Assembly (NCBI RefSeq): GCF_004340905.1
Contig: NZ_SLXD01000010.1
Location: 186,001 to 250,000 of the forward strand
Direction of reading: 5' to 3'
Length of the DNA: 64,000 nt
Source of the DNA: Rubrivivax gelatinosus
Lineage (GTDB): Bacteria; Pseudomonadota; Gammaproteobacteria; Burkholderiales; Burkholderiaceae_C
Shown here: positions 36,925 to 47,600 of the stretch, in pieces
Layout: every line of letters starts with the position of its first letter
How positions within the stretch are numbered: the stretch's first letter is position 1
Made by a program: the position numbers and the translations under genes
Notes under the pieces: generated by a model
Database searches by the model: none
Told to the model about the DNA's origin: nothing
What the model saw: the letters and a program-made list of their open reading frames with translations, nothing else

Positions 36925-37226
36925 CGCTGACCTCCGCAGATTCGGACCCGCGCAAGTTACGCCGTCGGCGCTGCAGGCGACATCATGGAATCCCGCTCGC
37001 CGAACCTGATGTTGCTCAAGCCACTCTCCCGGGCCAGCGGACCGTCGGCATTGCGTTTTCTTCAAATACGAAGGAGGCGTGAATTAGGGGCGTGGCGTCG
37101 TTCACGTTCGCCCGCATCTTGGTGTCCGGCGCATGAAGTGGCCCTCGGCGCGGCCGATACCGATCCTACGGAGCCCGACGCACGCCGGTGACTCCCGTCC
37201 ACTCCAAACAAGCCGTCGGAAACACC
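36925..37226. other. Gene-free region between CBS and chemoreceptor genes
   Basis: 302 bases, divergent promoter space. A stretch near 37050-37085 is AT-richer (TTTTCTTCAAATACGAAGGAGG) and may hold the receptor promoter. No FliA-type -10 was convincing. Confidence 0.4.
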
Positions 37227-38981
37227 ATGAATCAATTACGCATCGGCACACGCCTCGGTCTGGCATTCGCGCTGGTGCTGGCGATCACGCTGGCCATCGC
37301 GGCCTCGGCCATCTGGCAGCTCGGCGGCCTGAAGACGGCGAGCGACTCCATCGTCCAGAAGGAGCAGCAGCGCAGCAAGCTCGCGAGCCAGTGGGCGACC
37401 AACCTGCGCATCAGCTGGACCAAGGTCTCCGCCTCGCTCAAGAGCAACGATCCGGCGCTGCAGGCACAGATGCACCAGGACGTCGAGCAGATCTCCACGG
37501 ACACCGCGGCAGTGCACAAGGCGCTGCTGGCCCTGGTGGACGACGCCGAGGGCAAGGCCTTGATCGCCAAGGTCGGCGACGTGCGGGTGCGCTACACCGA
37601 CGTGCGCCGCCAGCTCTCCGAACGCCAGCAACGGGGCGAATCGGTCTACAGCGACGTCGACGCGCTGCTGCTGCCCGTGGCCGACGACTACCAGAAGGCG
37701 CTGGACGCGGTGGCCGCGCACTCGCAGCAGGTGCTCGACTCCAGCCAGGCAGCACTGGCCGACGCGACGACACGCGGGCAATGGCTGACCGCGGTCGGCG
37801 CGCTGGCGGCCACGCTGCTGGGCGCGGGCTTCGCGGTCTTCGCGACGCGTTCGATCACGCGGCCGATCGACGACGCGGTCCGCGCCGCCGAGGCCATCGG
37901 CGCCGGCGACCTCTCGGGCACGATCGTGGCGCAGGGCAAGGACGAGGCAGCGCGGCTGCTGCACGCCCTGGCCGGCATGCAGGCCAATCTCGCCCGAACG
38001 GTCGCCGAGGTGCGCCAGTCGGCCGACAGCGTGGCCACGGCCAGCCACGAGATCGCACACGGCAACGCCGACCTGTCGGCGCGCACCGAGCAGCAGGCCA
38101 GCGCGCTGCAGCAGACCGCGGCGTCGATGGAGGAGCTGAACGCCACCGTGCGCCAGAACGCCGACAACGCGATGCAGGCCAACCAGCTCGCCGCGGCCGC
38201 CAGCACCGTGGCCACCGAAGGCGGCCAGATGGTCGGCCAGGTCGTGAAGACGATGGACGGCATCAGCGAGAGCTCGCGCCGCATCACCGAGATCATCAAC
38301 GTCATCGACGGCATCGCCTTCCAGACCAACATCCTGGCGCTGAACGCCGCGGTCGAGGCCGCGCGCGCGGGCGAACAGGGCCGTGGTTTCGCGGTCGTGG
38401 CCGGCGAGGTGCGCACGCTGGCGCACCGCAGCGCCGACGCCGCCCGCGAGATCAAGTCGCTGATCGGCACCAGCGTCGAACGCGTGGAGTCGGGCAACGC
38501 GCTGGTGCATCAGGCGGGCACGAAGATGGAGGAGGTGCTGGCGTCGATCCGCCGCGTGGCCGACATCGTGGGCGAGATCAGCAGCGCCAGCGCCGAGCAG
38601 AGCGACGGCGTCACCCAGGTCGGCGAGGCGGTGGCGCAGATGGACCAGGCGACGCAGCAGAACGCCGCGCTGGTCGAGGAAAGTGCCGCCGCGGCCGAGA
38701 GCCTGCGCACCCAGGCGCGCCAGCTGGTCGACGCGGTGGCGGTGTTCCGGCTGGCCGGCGGCGCGGCGGCGCAACGTCCGGCGGTGCCGGCCGCGGTGGC
38801 CGCGGCGCCCGCGGCAGCGGCGGCACACCCCGTGCGCGCGGCGGCGCCGGCCGCCCGCCCGGCCCCGGCGCGCAAGCCGGCCGCCGCGGCACCGGCCGCA
38901 GGACCGGCCGCAGCACCGACCACGTCACCGGCCACCGCGGCCAAGACCGAGACGGCCGACGAGGACTGGCAGACCTTCTGA
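37227..38981 (+). CDS. Methyl-accepting chemotaxis protein
   Basis: 584 residues. Helix 1 about 11-31, four-helix-bundle-like periplasmic domain about 32-190, helix 2 about 191-210, HAMP, then the cytoplasmic signalling domain with the tip [31 protein letters not shown]. An Ala/Pro-rich tail (about 505-575) ends in EDWQTF, a pentapeptide tether (WQTF-like, as NWETF) that recruits CheR and CheB. The ligand is unknown. ATG at 37227; an in-frame ATG at 37188 adds 13 residues. Confidence 0.93.
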   Translation: MNQLRIGTRLGLAFALVLAITLAIAASAIWQLGGLKTASDSIVQKEQQRSKLASQWATNLRISWTKVSASLKSNDPALQAQMHQDVEQISTDTAAVHKALLALVDDAEGKALIAKVGDVRVRYTDVRRQLSERQQRGESVYSDVDALLLPVADDYQKALDAVAAHSQQVLDSSQAALADATTRGQWLTAVGALAATLLGAGFAVFATRSITRPIDDAVRAAEAIGAGDLSGTIVAQGKDEAARLLHALAGMQANLARTVAEVRQSADSVATASHEIAHGNADLSARTEQQASALQQTAASMEELNATVRQNADNAMQANQLAAAASTVATEGGQMVGQVVKTMDGISESSRRITEIINVIDGIAFQTNILALNAAVEAARAGEQGRGFAVVAGEVRTLAHRSADAAREIKSLIGTSVERVESGNALVHQAGTKMEEVLASIRRVADIVGEISSASAEQSDGVTQVGEAVAQMDQATQQNAALVEESAAAAESLRTQARQLVDAVAVFRLAGGAAAQRPAVPAAVAAAPAAAAAHPVRAAAPAARPAPARKPAAAAPAAGPAAAPTTSPATAAKTETADEDWQTF

Positions 38982-38995
38982 TCCGCGCAGGGCGC

Positions 38996-40012
38996 TCAGA
39001 AGCGCCCCTCGTACAACGCGCAGGACCGGCAGACCGCCGGCGGCCGCGGCGAGGCGAGCGCGGTGCGGAAGGCCTGTGCGGCATCGCCGCGCCACACGGG
39101 GGTCAGCGCGCCCTCGCCGACCGGGCCGAAGCTCGCGCGGTCGGCCGTCGCCACCATGCAGCAGGGCAGCATCTCGCCGGCGGCGCTCAGGTAGAGCTGC
39201 TCGCTCGGCCAGCGGCAGCCGCCCGCCGGCGTCGAAGTGGGCGCCTGGGGCGGTGCCAGCCGCGGCAGGTGCAGCACGAATCCCAGCTCGCCGGCCAGGC
39301 GCCGGGCCCGGTCGAAGACCTGCGCCGCCCGCGCCAGATCCGGCGGCGCCAGTTCTTCGGCGCGCACGACCTCGCGGATCGGCACGTAGCGCGCCGGCAG
39401 CCCCGGGTGTTCGAGGTCGCTGGACAGGCGCTGCAGCAGCAACTCATGCACGCCGCGCTCGTGCAGCAGCCGCACCAGCGCCGGCAGCTCGTGCAGGTTG
39501 GCGCGCATCAGCACCATCACGCCGCGCAGCTCGGGCCGGCCACCGGCGGCGTCGCGCGCGGCGACGAGGCGATCCAGGTTGCGCAGCACCTTCGCGAACG
39601 AGGCGCCGCGGCGCACGCCCTCGTAGACCTCGGCGCTGGCGCCGTCCAGCGACACCGACAGCTGCGCCAGCCCGCTGGCGGCGCAGCGCCGCGCGCGTTC
39701 GGGGGTCAGCAGCGTCAGGTTGGTGTTGGCGCTGACGCGGATGCCGCGCGCCGCGGCGATCTCCACCATCTCGAAGAAACACGGGTGCAGCATCGGCTCG
39801 CCCAGGCCCTGCAGGTGCAGCTCCTCGAGCTGCGGCAGCTCGTCCAGCCAGGCCAGATAACGCGCCAGCGGCAGTTCGGCGACCGCGTCGCCGCGATGGT
39901 TGACCGTGCACATGCGGCAGGCCAGGTTGCAGCGGCCCACCGGCTCGATCTGGGCGAAGCGCGGCAGCGGCGGCGCCGCGGCGGCGTCGGGGTGAAGAGG
40001 CGTCATGCGCAC
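38996..40012 (-). CDS. Radical SAM protein with SPASM-like C-terminus
   Basis: 338 residues. The [4Fe-4S]-SAM motif is CNLACRMC (CxxxCxxC) near residue 29. The mid part keeps GLGEPMLHP and SVSLDGA motifs. The C-terminus has cysteines (GCRWP, LPCCMV, CRSCALYEGRF) that could bind an auxiliary cluster, as in SPASM/Twitch enzymes. Substrate unknown; there is no peptide-precursor gene beside it. It lies between the chemoreceptor and DUF3861 genes. Confidence 0.85.
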   Translation of the reverse strand: MRMTPLHPDAAAAPPLPRFAQIEPVGRCNLACRMCTVNHRGDAVAELPLARYLAWLDELPQLEELHLQGLGEPMLHPCFFEMVEIAAARGIRVSANTNLTLLTPERARRCAASGLAQLSVSLDGASAEVYEGVRRGASFAKVLRNLDRLVAARDAAGGRPELRGVMVLMRANLHELPALVRLLHERGVHELLLQRLSSDLEHPGLPARYVPIREVVRAEELAPPDLARAAQVFDRARRLAGELGFVLHLPRLAPPQAPTSTPAGGCRWPSEQLYLSAAGEMLPCCMVATADRASFGPVGEGALTPVWRGDAAQAFRTALASPRPPAVCRSCALYEGRF

Positions 40013-40044
40013 CCGGGCGGCAAGCCGGGTGCCGCCGCCCGCGC

Positions 40045-40344
40045 TCAGCCGGCGCGCGCGCCGGACTTCAGCTTCTGCATGAAGTCGCGGAAGTGCGGCG
40101 CGAACTCGGCGAAGAGCGGCGCCTTGCGGTGTTCGAGCATCACCTCGCCGAACAGCTTCAGGCCCACCGCGAGCGCGGTGGCCGACTCCGGCGCCAGGTC
40201 CTCGCGGCCGCGCATGCGCTCGACGATCTTCAGGATGTCGTCGTGGTTGCCGGCCTCGAAGACCAGCGGCGTGGTGTCGGCGGGCGGGTTGCCGTCGGCA
40301 TCGGCCAGGTGTTCGACGGTGATGCGGTAGCGGTGCTGTTTCAT
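40045..40344 (-). CDS. DUF3861 protein
   Basis: 99 residues starting MKQHRYRITVEHLADADG, the standard opening of DUF3861. Cytoplasmic, unknown role. Divergent from a PadR regulator 79 bases away, so it is a likely target of that regulator. Confidence 0.8.
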   Translation of the reverse strand: MKQHRYRITVEHLADADGNPPADTTPLVFEAGNHDDILKIVERMRGREDLAPESATALAVGLKLFGEVMLEHRKAPLFAEFAPHFRDFMQKLKSGARAG

Positions 40345-40382
40345 GCGATCTCTCGATTCAGGGTTGACGGAAGACAGTCTAC

Positions 40383-40390
40383 GATATATC
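40383..40390. promoter_or_regulatory. Probable PadR operator in the divergent promoter
   Basis: GATATATC, an 8-base perfect palindrome followed by TTGAG, in the 79-base gap between DUF3861 and the PadR gene. ATATATC-type palindromes are the usual sites of YqjI-like PadR regulators. Only one clear half-site pair is seen. Confidence 0.55.
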
Positions 40391-40423
40391 TTGAGTGCAT
40401 CGCAACACAGTTTTGGAACCACG

Positions 40424-41074
40424 ATGCATTTCGCACGTTTCCCCTTCGGCCGCGACCGCGGCCCCCATTCCTGCTTCGGCGCCGGCCACGGCGGCCACCC
40501 GATGCACGCCGCCGGGCGCCGCGGCGGCGGCTTCGGCCCGGGCTTCGGCGGCCCGGGTGGTTTCGGTGACTTCGGCGGCGGTGGCCGCCGCGGCCCTGAC
40601 GGCGAAGGCCGCCGCGAGCGCATGCTCGAGGGCGGCGACCTGCGCCTGCTGGCCCTGCACGTGCTGCGCCAGCGCCCCAGCCACGGCTACGAGGTGATCA
40701 AGGCCATCGAGGACCTGGCCGGCGGCCAGTACAGCCCCAGCCCGGGCACCGTCTACCCGACGCTGGCGATGCTGGAAGACCTGGGCCAGGCCGAACTCGC
40801 CGACACCAGCGGCAGCCGCAAGCAGTACCGCATCACGGCCGCCGGCGAGGAGGCGCTGGCCGCCCAGCAGGAGGTGCTGGATCGTGTGCTGGCGCGTCTG
40901 CAGCACCTGGGCGGCAGCGCCGACGCGCGCCGCTCGCCGGCGATCCACCGCGCGATGCACAACCTGAAGATGGCGCTGCACCTGCGCTTCGCCGGCGAGC
41001 CGCCGTCCGACGAGGTGCTGCGCCGCATCGCCGAGGCCATCGACCGCGCCGCGGTCGAGATCGAACGCAGCTGA
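40424..41074 (+). CDS. PadR-family regulator, YqjI-like, with Gly/His-rich N-terminus
   Basis: 216 residues. The first ~55 are Gly/Arg/Phe-rich with scattered His (FGAGHGGHPMHAAGRRGGGFGPG), then a winged helix (LRLLALHVLRQRPSHGYEVIKAIED...GTVYPTLAMLEDLGQAEL) and a C-terminal dimer helix. E. coli YqjI has a His-rich N-terminus that binds Ni or Fe and controls yqjH. The same layout suggests metal sensing, but far fewer histidines and no cysteines are present here. Confidence 0.87.
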   Translation: MHFARFPFGRDRGPHSCFGAGHGGHPMHAAGRRGGGFGPGFGGPGGFGDFGGGGRRGPDGEGRRERMLEGGDLRLLALHVLRQRPSHGYEVIKAIEDLAGGQYSPSPGTVYPTLAMLEDLGQAELADTSGSRKQYRITAAGEEALAAQQEVLDRVLARLQHLGGSADARRSPAIHRAMHNLKMALHLRFAGEPPSDEVLRRIAEAIDRAAVEIERS

Positions 41075-41075
41075 C

Positions 41076-41759
41076 TCACCACTCGAAGCGGTAGCCGACG
41101 CCGTAGACCGAACGGATCGGATCGTCCCCGGGGCGGACCCGTTCGAGCTTGCGGCGCAGGTTCTTCACGTGGCTGTCGATCGCGCGGTCGCTCAGCGCGC
41201 GCTGGTCGTCGTGCAGGCGGTCGAGCAGCTGGTCGCGCGAGAACACGCGCCCCGGCTGCTCGGCCAGCGCCTGCAGCAGGCGGAACTCCAGCGGCGTCAG
41301 GTCCAGCAGCTCGCCGTGCAGCCGCGCCTCGTAGCGCCCGGCGTCGATCTGCAGCCCGGGCGCTGCGTCGACGGCGGCCGGCCGGTTCCAGGGCCGGCGC
41401 AGGATGGCCTTGACACGGGCGACCACCTCGCGCGGGCTGAAGGGCTTGCAGACGTAGTCGTCGGCACCGGCCTCCAGGCCGACGAGGCGGTCGAGCTCCT
41501 CGACACGTGCCGTCAGCATCAGCACCGGCACCTCGCAGAACGTGCGCAGCTCGCGGCAGATCGACAGGCCGTCCCGCCCGGGCAGCATCAGGTCCAGCAC
41601 GATCAGGTCGGGCAGGCGCTCGCGCACCGCAGGCAGCACCGCCAGGCCGTCGTCGATCCAGCGTGTCTCGAAGCCGGCGGCGGCCAGGTAGTCGGCCACC
41701 AGCCGGCCCAGCGAAGGCTCGTCCTCGACGACGAGCACGTAGCGGGTGTCGGCGCTCAC
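41076..41759 (-). CDS. OmpR-family response regulator (BaeR-like)
   Basis: 227 residues starting with GTG. Receiver with phospho-acceptor Asp56, Lys in DDYVCKPF, and a winged-helix output domain ending RSVYGVGYRFEW. It pairs with the kinase encoded 67 bases upstream. The divergent RND efflux operon is the expected target, as for BaeR/AdeR systems. Confidence 0.92.
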   Translation of the reverse strand: MSADTRYVLVVEDEPSLGRLVADYLAAAGFETRWIDDGLAVLPAVRERLPDLIVLDLMLPGRDGLSICRELRTFCEVPVLMLTARVEELDRLVGLEAGADDYVCKPFSPREVVARVKAILRRPWNRPAAVDAAPGLQIDAGRYEARLHGELLDLTPLEFRLLQALAEQPGRVFSRDQLLDRLHDDQRALSDRAIDSHVKNLRRKLERVRPGDDPIRSVYGVGYRFEW

Positions 41760-41826
41760 TGGGGCCCCCTTCGGCCTGCGGCCGGTCCCGCCGAGCGGGA
41801 ATGAGCCCCGGACAAGTCCTGAGGAC

Positions 41827-43296
41827 TCATGCCCCCTCCCCTTCGCCGCGGCGCCGCAGCCGCGGCAGCACCAGGCGGATCCACAGCCCGCCCAGCGGCG
41901 AGGGCCGGGCTTCGAGCCGGCCGCCGTGGGCCTCGGCGATGCTGCGTGCGATCGCCAGCCCCAGGCCGCTGCCGCCCCTGCCGCGCGAGCGCGAGGCCTC
42001 GACGCGGAAGAAGCGCTCGAAGAGCCGCGGCAGCAGCTCGTCGGGCACGCCGGGCGCGGAGTCCTGCAGGTCGAGCACCGCGTCGCCGCCGTCGGCGGCC
42101 AGCGTCACGCGCAGCGTGCCGCCGGCGTCGGTGTAGCGCAGGCTGTTGGCCAGCAGGTTGAGCAGCAGCTGGCGCAGCCGGCGCTCGTCGCCCGAGACGG
42201 CGAGCGGCCCGGCCGGCAGGCCGGCCTCGAGCGCGAGGCCGCGCTCGGCGGCCTCGGCCTGCAGCGACGCGAGCTCGCCGCGCAGCAGAGGCACGAGGTC
42301 CAGGTCTTCCTTGCGGTAGGCCAGCGCGCCGACGTCGGCCAGCGCCAGCTCGTGCAGGTCGCCGACGAGCTGGGCCAGCGTCGCCACCTCCTGCTGCAGC
42401 CGGCGCAGCAGCTCGGGCGTGGGCTGGTGCACGCCGTCCTCCAGCGCCTCGAGCTCGCCACGCAGCACCGCCAGCGGCGTGCGCAGCTCGTGCGAGACAT
42501 CGGCCATGAAATCGCGCCGCATGCGCTCGTTGCGCTCCAGGGTCAGCGCGAGCTGGTTGAAGTCCTGCGCGAGCTGGGCCACCTCGTCGCGGCCGCGCAC
42601 CGGCACGCGCGTGTCGTAGCCGCCGGCGGCCAGCCGGTGCGTGGCGCCGGCCACGGCGCGCACCGGCGCCAGCAGCGCACGCGCCACCCACCAGGCGATC
42701 GCCGCCGACAGCAGCACCGCCACGGCCACCGCCGCGGCGCTGGCCAGCAGCTGGCGGTCCAGAAAACCGACCGCCGCGGCGTCGGTGACGGTCTGGATCG
42801 GCGCCATCGCCAGCCAGCCGACGCTGCGGCCGTCGACGACGATCTCGCGCTGCTCGGAGCTGGCCATGATGAACGGGAAGCCGGTGACACGCTGCCGCTG
42901 GCTGTCCAGCAGCGACAGCCGCCGCCCGGCGCCCAGCAGGTCCGAGGCGATGAGATCGGCCATCGGCCCCTTGGGCGGCGAGCTCGGCGGCGAGTCGGGC
43001 GGCTCGGGCGGATCCGGCGGATGCGCCGGCCCGACGCCGACCAGGCCGAACCAGACATCCGGGCGGCGGCGCAGGAAGTCCCAGCTGCCGTGTTCGCCGT
43101 AGGCGGCGACCAGGCGCGGCAGCACGAGCTCCATGCGCTGCACGGCCTGCTCGTTCAGATAGCCGATGAAGCCGCGCTGGAAGCTCCATTGCGCGGCGAC
43201 GCTGACGGCCACGGCGACCAGCGTCGCCGTGGCGAGCACGGCCAGGAAGAGCTTGCCGGTGATGCCGGGGCGTTTGAGGCGGGCGAGCGTGGACAC
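41827..43296 (-). CDS. Sensor histidine kinase (BaeS-like)
   Basis: 489 residues. Helix 1 about 12-32, periplasmic domain with a Pro/Ser-rich linker (HPPDPPEPPDSPP region, about 90-120), helix 2 about 195-215, HAMP, HisKA (SHELRTP with His269) and ATPase domain (NLLANSLRY, GRGGSGLGLAIA). I chose GTG at 43296 because a compact basic lead then enters helix 1; an upstream ATG would overlap the efflux promoter. Envelope-stress sensor by analogy. Confidence 0.88.
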   Translation of the reverse strand: MSTLARLKRPGITGKLFLAVLATATLVAVAVSVAAQWSFQRGFIGYLNEQAVQRMELVLPRLVAAYGEHGSWDFLRRRPDVWFGLVGVGPAHPPDPPEPPDSPPSSPPKGPMADLIASDLLGAGRRLSLLDSQRQRVTGFPFIMASSEQREIVVDGRSVGWLAMAPIQTVTDAAAVGFLDRQLLASAAAVAVAVLLSAAIAWWVARALLAPVRAVAGATHRLAAGGYDTRVPVRGRDEVAQLAQDFNQLALTLERNERMRRDFMADVSHELRTPLAVLRGELEALEDGVHQPTPELLRRLQQEVATLAQLVGDLHELALADVGALAYRKEDLDLVPLLRGELASLQAEAAERGLALEAGLPAGPLAVSGDERRLRQLLLNLLANSLRYTDAGGTLRVTLAADGGDAVLDLQDSAPGVPDELLPRLFERFFRVEASRSRGRGGSGLGLAIARSIAEAHGGRLEARPSPLGGLWIRLVLPRLRRRGEGEGA

Positions 43297-43424
43297 GGTC
43301 GGAATTGGCGCACGGGCGGCCCGGCGCACGCAAGCAGCAGCGGCGAGGCCGGGGCGGACTTCAACTTTCCTCCACATTCGCCGAAGACGATCGAGACCAG
43401 CAGAACCCCGAGCAGGACTCCCCG

Positions 43425-44633
43425 ATGGCCGCCATCGTCTCCCGCGCCGCACGGCGCACGCCCCATGCCTTCACCCTCGCCGCCCTGGCGCTCGCGGCCG
43501 CGCTGGCCGGCTGCGGCGGCCAGGACGGCGCCGCGGGGCCCGGCCAGGGCCGGCCGACGGTCGTCGGCACCTTCACCGTGCAGACCGAGACCGTGTCGCT
43601 GTCCAGCGAGCTGCCCGGCCGCACGACCGCGCTGCAGAGCGCCGAGATCCGGCCGCAGGTCGGCGGCATCGTCCAGGCGCGGCGCTTCAGCGAAGGCGGC
43701 AGCGTCAAGGCCGGCCAGGTGCTCTACGAGATCGACGCCGCCAGCTACCGCGCCACGGTGGCCAGCGCCGAGGCGGCGGTGGCCAAGGCCGAGGCGACGG
43801 TGGAGACCGACCGCCTGACCGCCGAGCGCCAGGCCGCGCTGGCGAAGATCGACGCCGTCAGCCGTCAGGACCTGCAGGACGCGCAGGCCGCGCTCAAGCA
43901 GGCCGAGGCCGACCTGGCCTCGGCCCGCGCGACGCTGCAGACGGCGCGCATCGACCTGGAGCGCACCCGCGTCACCAGCCCGATCAGCGGCCGCGCCGAC
44001 GTCTCCACGGTCACCGTCGGGGCGCTCGTCACCGCCAACCAGACGACGGCGCTGACCACGGTGCGCCAGACCGACCCGATGCAGGTCGACGTCACGCAAT
44101 CCAGCGCCGAGATGCTGCAGTTGAAGCGCGACATCGCGGCCGGCCGCGTCCAGCAGCTGCCCGGCGGCGACGCCGCGGTCTCGCTGCGGCTGGAGGACGG
44201 CAGCAGCTACCCGCTGGCCGGGCGGCTGAGCGTGACCGGTGCCTCGGTGGACACCGGCACCGGCACGGTGACGCTGCGCGCGACCTTCCCCAACCCGCAG
44301 GGCCTGCTGCTGCCGGGCATGTACGTGCGCGCGCTGCTGCCCACGGTGGCGGTGGCCGACGCGATGCTGGTGCCGCAGCAGGCCGTCTCGCGCGAGACCG
44401 ACGGCTCGGCCAGCGTGCTCGTCGTCGGGGCCGGCGACAAGCTCGAGCGGCGCACGATCGCCGCCGAGCGCACGATCGGCAGCCGCTGGCTCGTGACCTC
44501 GGGGCTCAAGGCCGGCGAGCGTGTCGTCGTCGAGGGGCTGCAGAAGGTCAGGCCGGGCGACGTCGTGCAGCCGCAGGCGGTGGGCGCCGCGGCGTCGGCC
44601 GCGTCGGCACCGGCTTCGGCCGCGTCGCGCTGA
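43425..44633 (+). CDS. RND efflux periplasmic adaptor (AcrA/MexA-like)
   Basis: 402 residues. Lipoprotein signal with Cys at about residue 30 (ALAGCGGQ), lipoyl-like domain (ELPGRTTALQSAEIRPQVGG), a coiled-coil hairpin rich in Ala/Glu (about 95-170), and beta-barrel domain. Bridges the inner-membrane pump and the outer-membrane channel. First gene of a three-gene efflux operon, divergent from the BaeS-like kinase by 128 bases. Confidence 0.94.
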   Translation: MAAIVSRAARRTPHAFTLAALALAAALAGCGGQDGAAGPGQGRPTVVGTFTVQTETVSLSSELPGRTTALQSAEIRPQVGGIVQARRFSEGGSVKAGQVLYEIDAASYRATVASAEAAVAKAEATVETDRLTAERQAALAKIDAVSRQDLQDAQAALKQAEADLASARATLQTARIDLERTRVTSPISGRADVSTVTVGALVTANQTTALTTVRQTDPMQVDVTQSSAEMLQLKRDIAAGRVQQLPGGDAAVSLRLEDGSSYPLAGRLSVTGASVDTGTGTVTLRATFPNPQGLLLPGMYVRALLPTVAVADAMLVPQQAVSRETDGSASVLVVGAGDKLERRTIAAERTIGSRWLVTSGLKAGERVVVEGLQKVRPGDVVQPQAVGAAASAASAPASAASR

Positions 44634-44646
44634 AGGGGGCCGCACG

Positions 44647-47600
44647 ATGCCGCGCTTCTTCATCGACCGCCCCATCTTCGCGTGGGTGCTGGCCATCGTC
44701 GTCATGCTCGCCGGCGCGCTGTCGATCAGCACGCTGGCGCTGGAACAGTACCCCGACATCGCGCCGCCGCGCGTGAGCGTCAACGCCACCTACCCCGGCG
44801 CCTCGGCCAAGACGCTGGAGGACTCGGTGACCCAGGTCATCGAGCAGCAGATGACCGGCCTGGACGGCCTGCTGTCGATGTCCTCGACCAGCACCTCCTC
44901 GGGCAGCGCGCGCATCACGCTGAGCTTCGTCTCGGGCACCGACCCCGACGTCGCCCAGATGCAGGTGCAGAACAAGCTGCAGCAGGCGATGACGCAGCTG
45001 CCGCAGGCGGTGCAGGACCAGGGCGTGACGGTCACCAAGGCCGGCACCGACTTCCTGCTCATCGTCGCCCTGTACTCGGCCAACGGCAGCGCCAGCGCGA
45101 TCGAGATCGGCGACTACATCAAGTCCAGCCTGGTCGACACGATCAGCCGCATCGACGGCGTCGGCGAGGTGCAGACGCTGGGCACCGGCCACGCGATGCG
45201 CGTCTGGCTGAACCCGGACAAGCTGGCCAGCTACGGCCTGATGCCCTCGGACGTGACGAGCGCGATCACGGCCCAGAACGCCCAGGTCTCGGCCGGCCAG
45301 GTCGGTGGCCTGCCGGCAGCACCCGGCCAGCAGCTCAACGTGACGATCACCGCGCGCAGCAAGCTGCAGACGGCCGAGCAGTTCGAGGCCATCGTCGTCA
45401 AGTCGGCGACGAGCGGCGCCAGCGTGCGCCTGGCCGACGTCGCGCGCGTCGAGCTCGGCGGCGAGAGCTACACGATCCGCACGCGCTACAAGGGCCAGGC
45501 CTCGGCGGCGATCGGCGTGCGCCTGGCCTCGGGCGCCAACGCCATCGCCACGGCCAACGCCGTCAAGGCCAGGCTCGCCGAGCTGCAGCCGGGCTTCCCG
45601 TACCAGCTGCAGACGGCGATGACCTACGACACGACGCCGTTCGTGAAGATCTCGATCGAGGAGGTCGTCAAGACGCTGGTCGAGGCCGTGGTGCTGGTCG
45701 TGCTGATCATGTACCTGTTCCTGCAGAGCTGGCGCGCGACGCTGGTGCCGGCGGTGACGGTGCCGGTGGTGCTGCTCGGCACCTTCGGCGTGCTGGCGGC
45801 CTTCGGCTATTCGATCAACAGCCTGACGATGTTCGGCATGGTGCTGGCGATCGGCCTGCTGGTCGACGACGCCATCGTCGTCGTCGAGAACGTCGAGCGC
45901 CTGATGGCCGAACGCGGGCTGTCGCCGCGCGAGGCGACGCGCGAGTCGATGAAGGAGATCACCGGCGCGCTGATCGGCATCGCGCTGGTGCTGGCGGCGG
46001 TGTTCATCCCGATGGCCTTCTTCGGCGGCTCCACCGGCGTCATCTACCGCCAGTTCTCGATCACCGTCGTCTCGGCGATGCTGCTGTCGGTGCTGGTGGC
46101 GATGACGCTGTCGCCGGCGCTGTGCGCCTCGGTGCTCAAGCCGCTGCCGCCGGGCGAGCACCACGCGGTGCACAAGGGCCTGCTGGGCCGCTTCTTCGGC
46201 GCCTTCAACCGCGGCTTCGACCGCGGCAGCGCCGGCATGCAGCGCGCCGGCGGCACGCTGCTGCGGCGCAGCGGCCGGGTGATGCTGGTCTACGCCCTGC
46301 TGCTGGCGGCGATGGCCGTGCTCTACGCGCGGCTGCCGACCTCCTTCCTGCCCGACGAGGACCAGGGCGTGCTGATGGCCGAGATCCGGCTGCCCACCGG
46401 CGCCACCGACGAACGCCTGGCCGCATCGCTGAACCAGATGGAGAACTGGCTGTCGCAGCAGGCCGACGTCGACGGCTACACGCTGATCTCGGGCATCGGC
46501 GGCGACCAGGCCACCGGCAACGCCTTCATCCGGCTCAAGGACTGGAGCGAGCGCCGCGGCAGCGGCCAGAGTGCCGCCGAGTTCGCGCGCCGCGCCAACC
46601 GGGAGCTGGCGGCGCTGCGCGACGCACGCGTCTTCGTGATGCAGCCGCCGACGGTGCGCGGCCTCGGCTCCTCGGGCGGCTTCACCGTCGAGCTGCAGGA
46701 CCGCGGCGGCCTCGGCCACGAGGGCCTGAAGGCGGCGCGCGACGAGTTCCTCAAGCTCGCGCGCCAGACCCCCCAGCTGGCGCAGGTGCGCGCCAACGGC
46801 CTGGACGACGCGCCGCAGTTCAGCATCGAGATCGACGACCGCAAGGCCGGCGCGCTGGGCCTGTCCACCAGCGACATCAACAACACGCTGTCGGTGGCGC
46901 TGGGCGGCAGCTACGTCAACGACTTCATCGACAAGGGCCGGGTGAAGAAGGTCTACGCCCAGGGCGACGCGCCTTACCGCATGGCGCCCGACGCGATCCT
47001 GCAGTGGCGGGTGCGCAACGACGCCGGCCAGATGGTGCCGTTCTCGGCCTTCGCCAGCACGAAGTGGAGCTACGGCTCGCCCAAGCTGGAGCGCTACAAC
47101 GGCATGGGCGCCTTCGAGATCGTCGGCGAGGCCGCGGCAGGCGTCAGCTCGGGCGACGCGATGAAGGCCGTCGAGCAGATCGTCGCCCAGCTGCCCGCCG
47201 GCGTGGGCATCGAGTGGGCCGGCCAGTCCTATCAGGAGCGGCTGTCGGGCGCGCAGGCGCCGGCGCTGTACGCGCTGTCGGTGCTCTTCGTCTTCCTGTG
47301 CATGGCGGCGCTGTACGAGAGCTGGTCGGTGCCGTTCTCGGTGCTGCTGGTGGTGCCGCTGGGCGTCATCGGCGCGCTGGCGCTGACGACGCTGGCCGGG
47401 CTGCACAACGACGTCTACTTCCAGGTTGGCCTGCTGACCACCGTCGGCCTGTCGGCGAAGAACGCGATCCTGATCGTCGAGTTCGCCAAGCAGCGCCAGG
47501 AACAGGGCGTGGCGCTGGTCGAGGCGACACTGGAGGCGCTGCGGCTGCGGCTGCGGCCGATCCTGATGACCTCGCTGGCCTTCATGTTCGGCGTGCTGCC

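Noticed and set aside
37100..37226. FliA (sigma-28) promoter before the chemoreceptor
   Set aside because: GGCCGATAC near 37145 resembles a -10 but lacks TAAA at the right distance.
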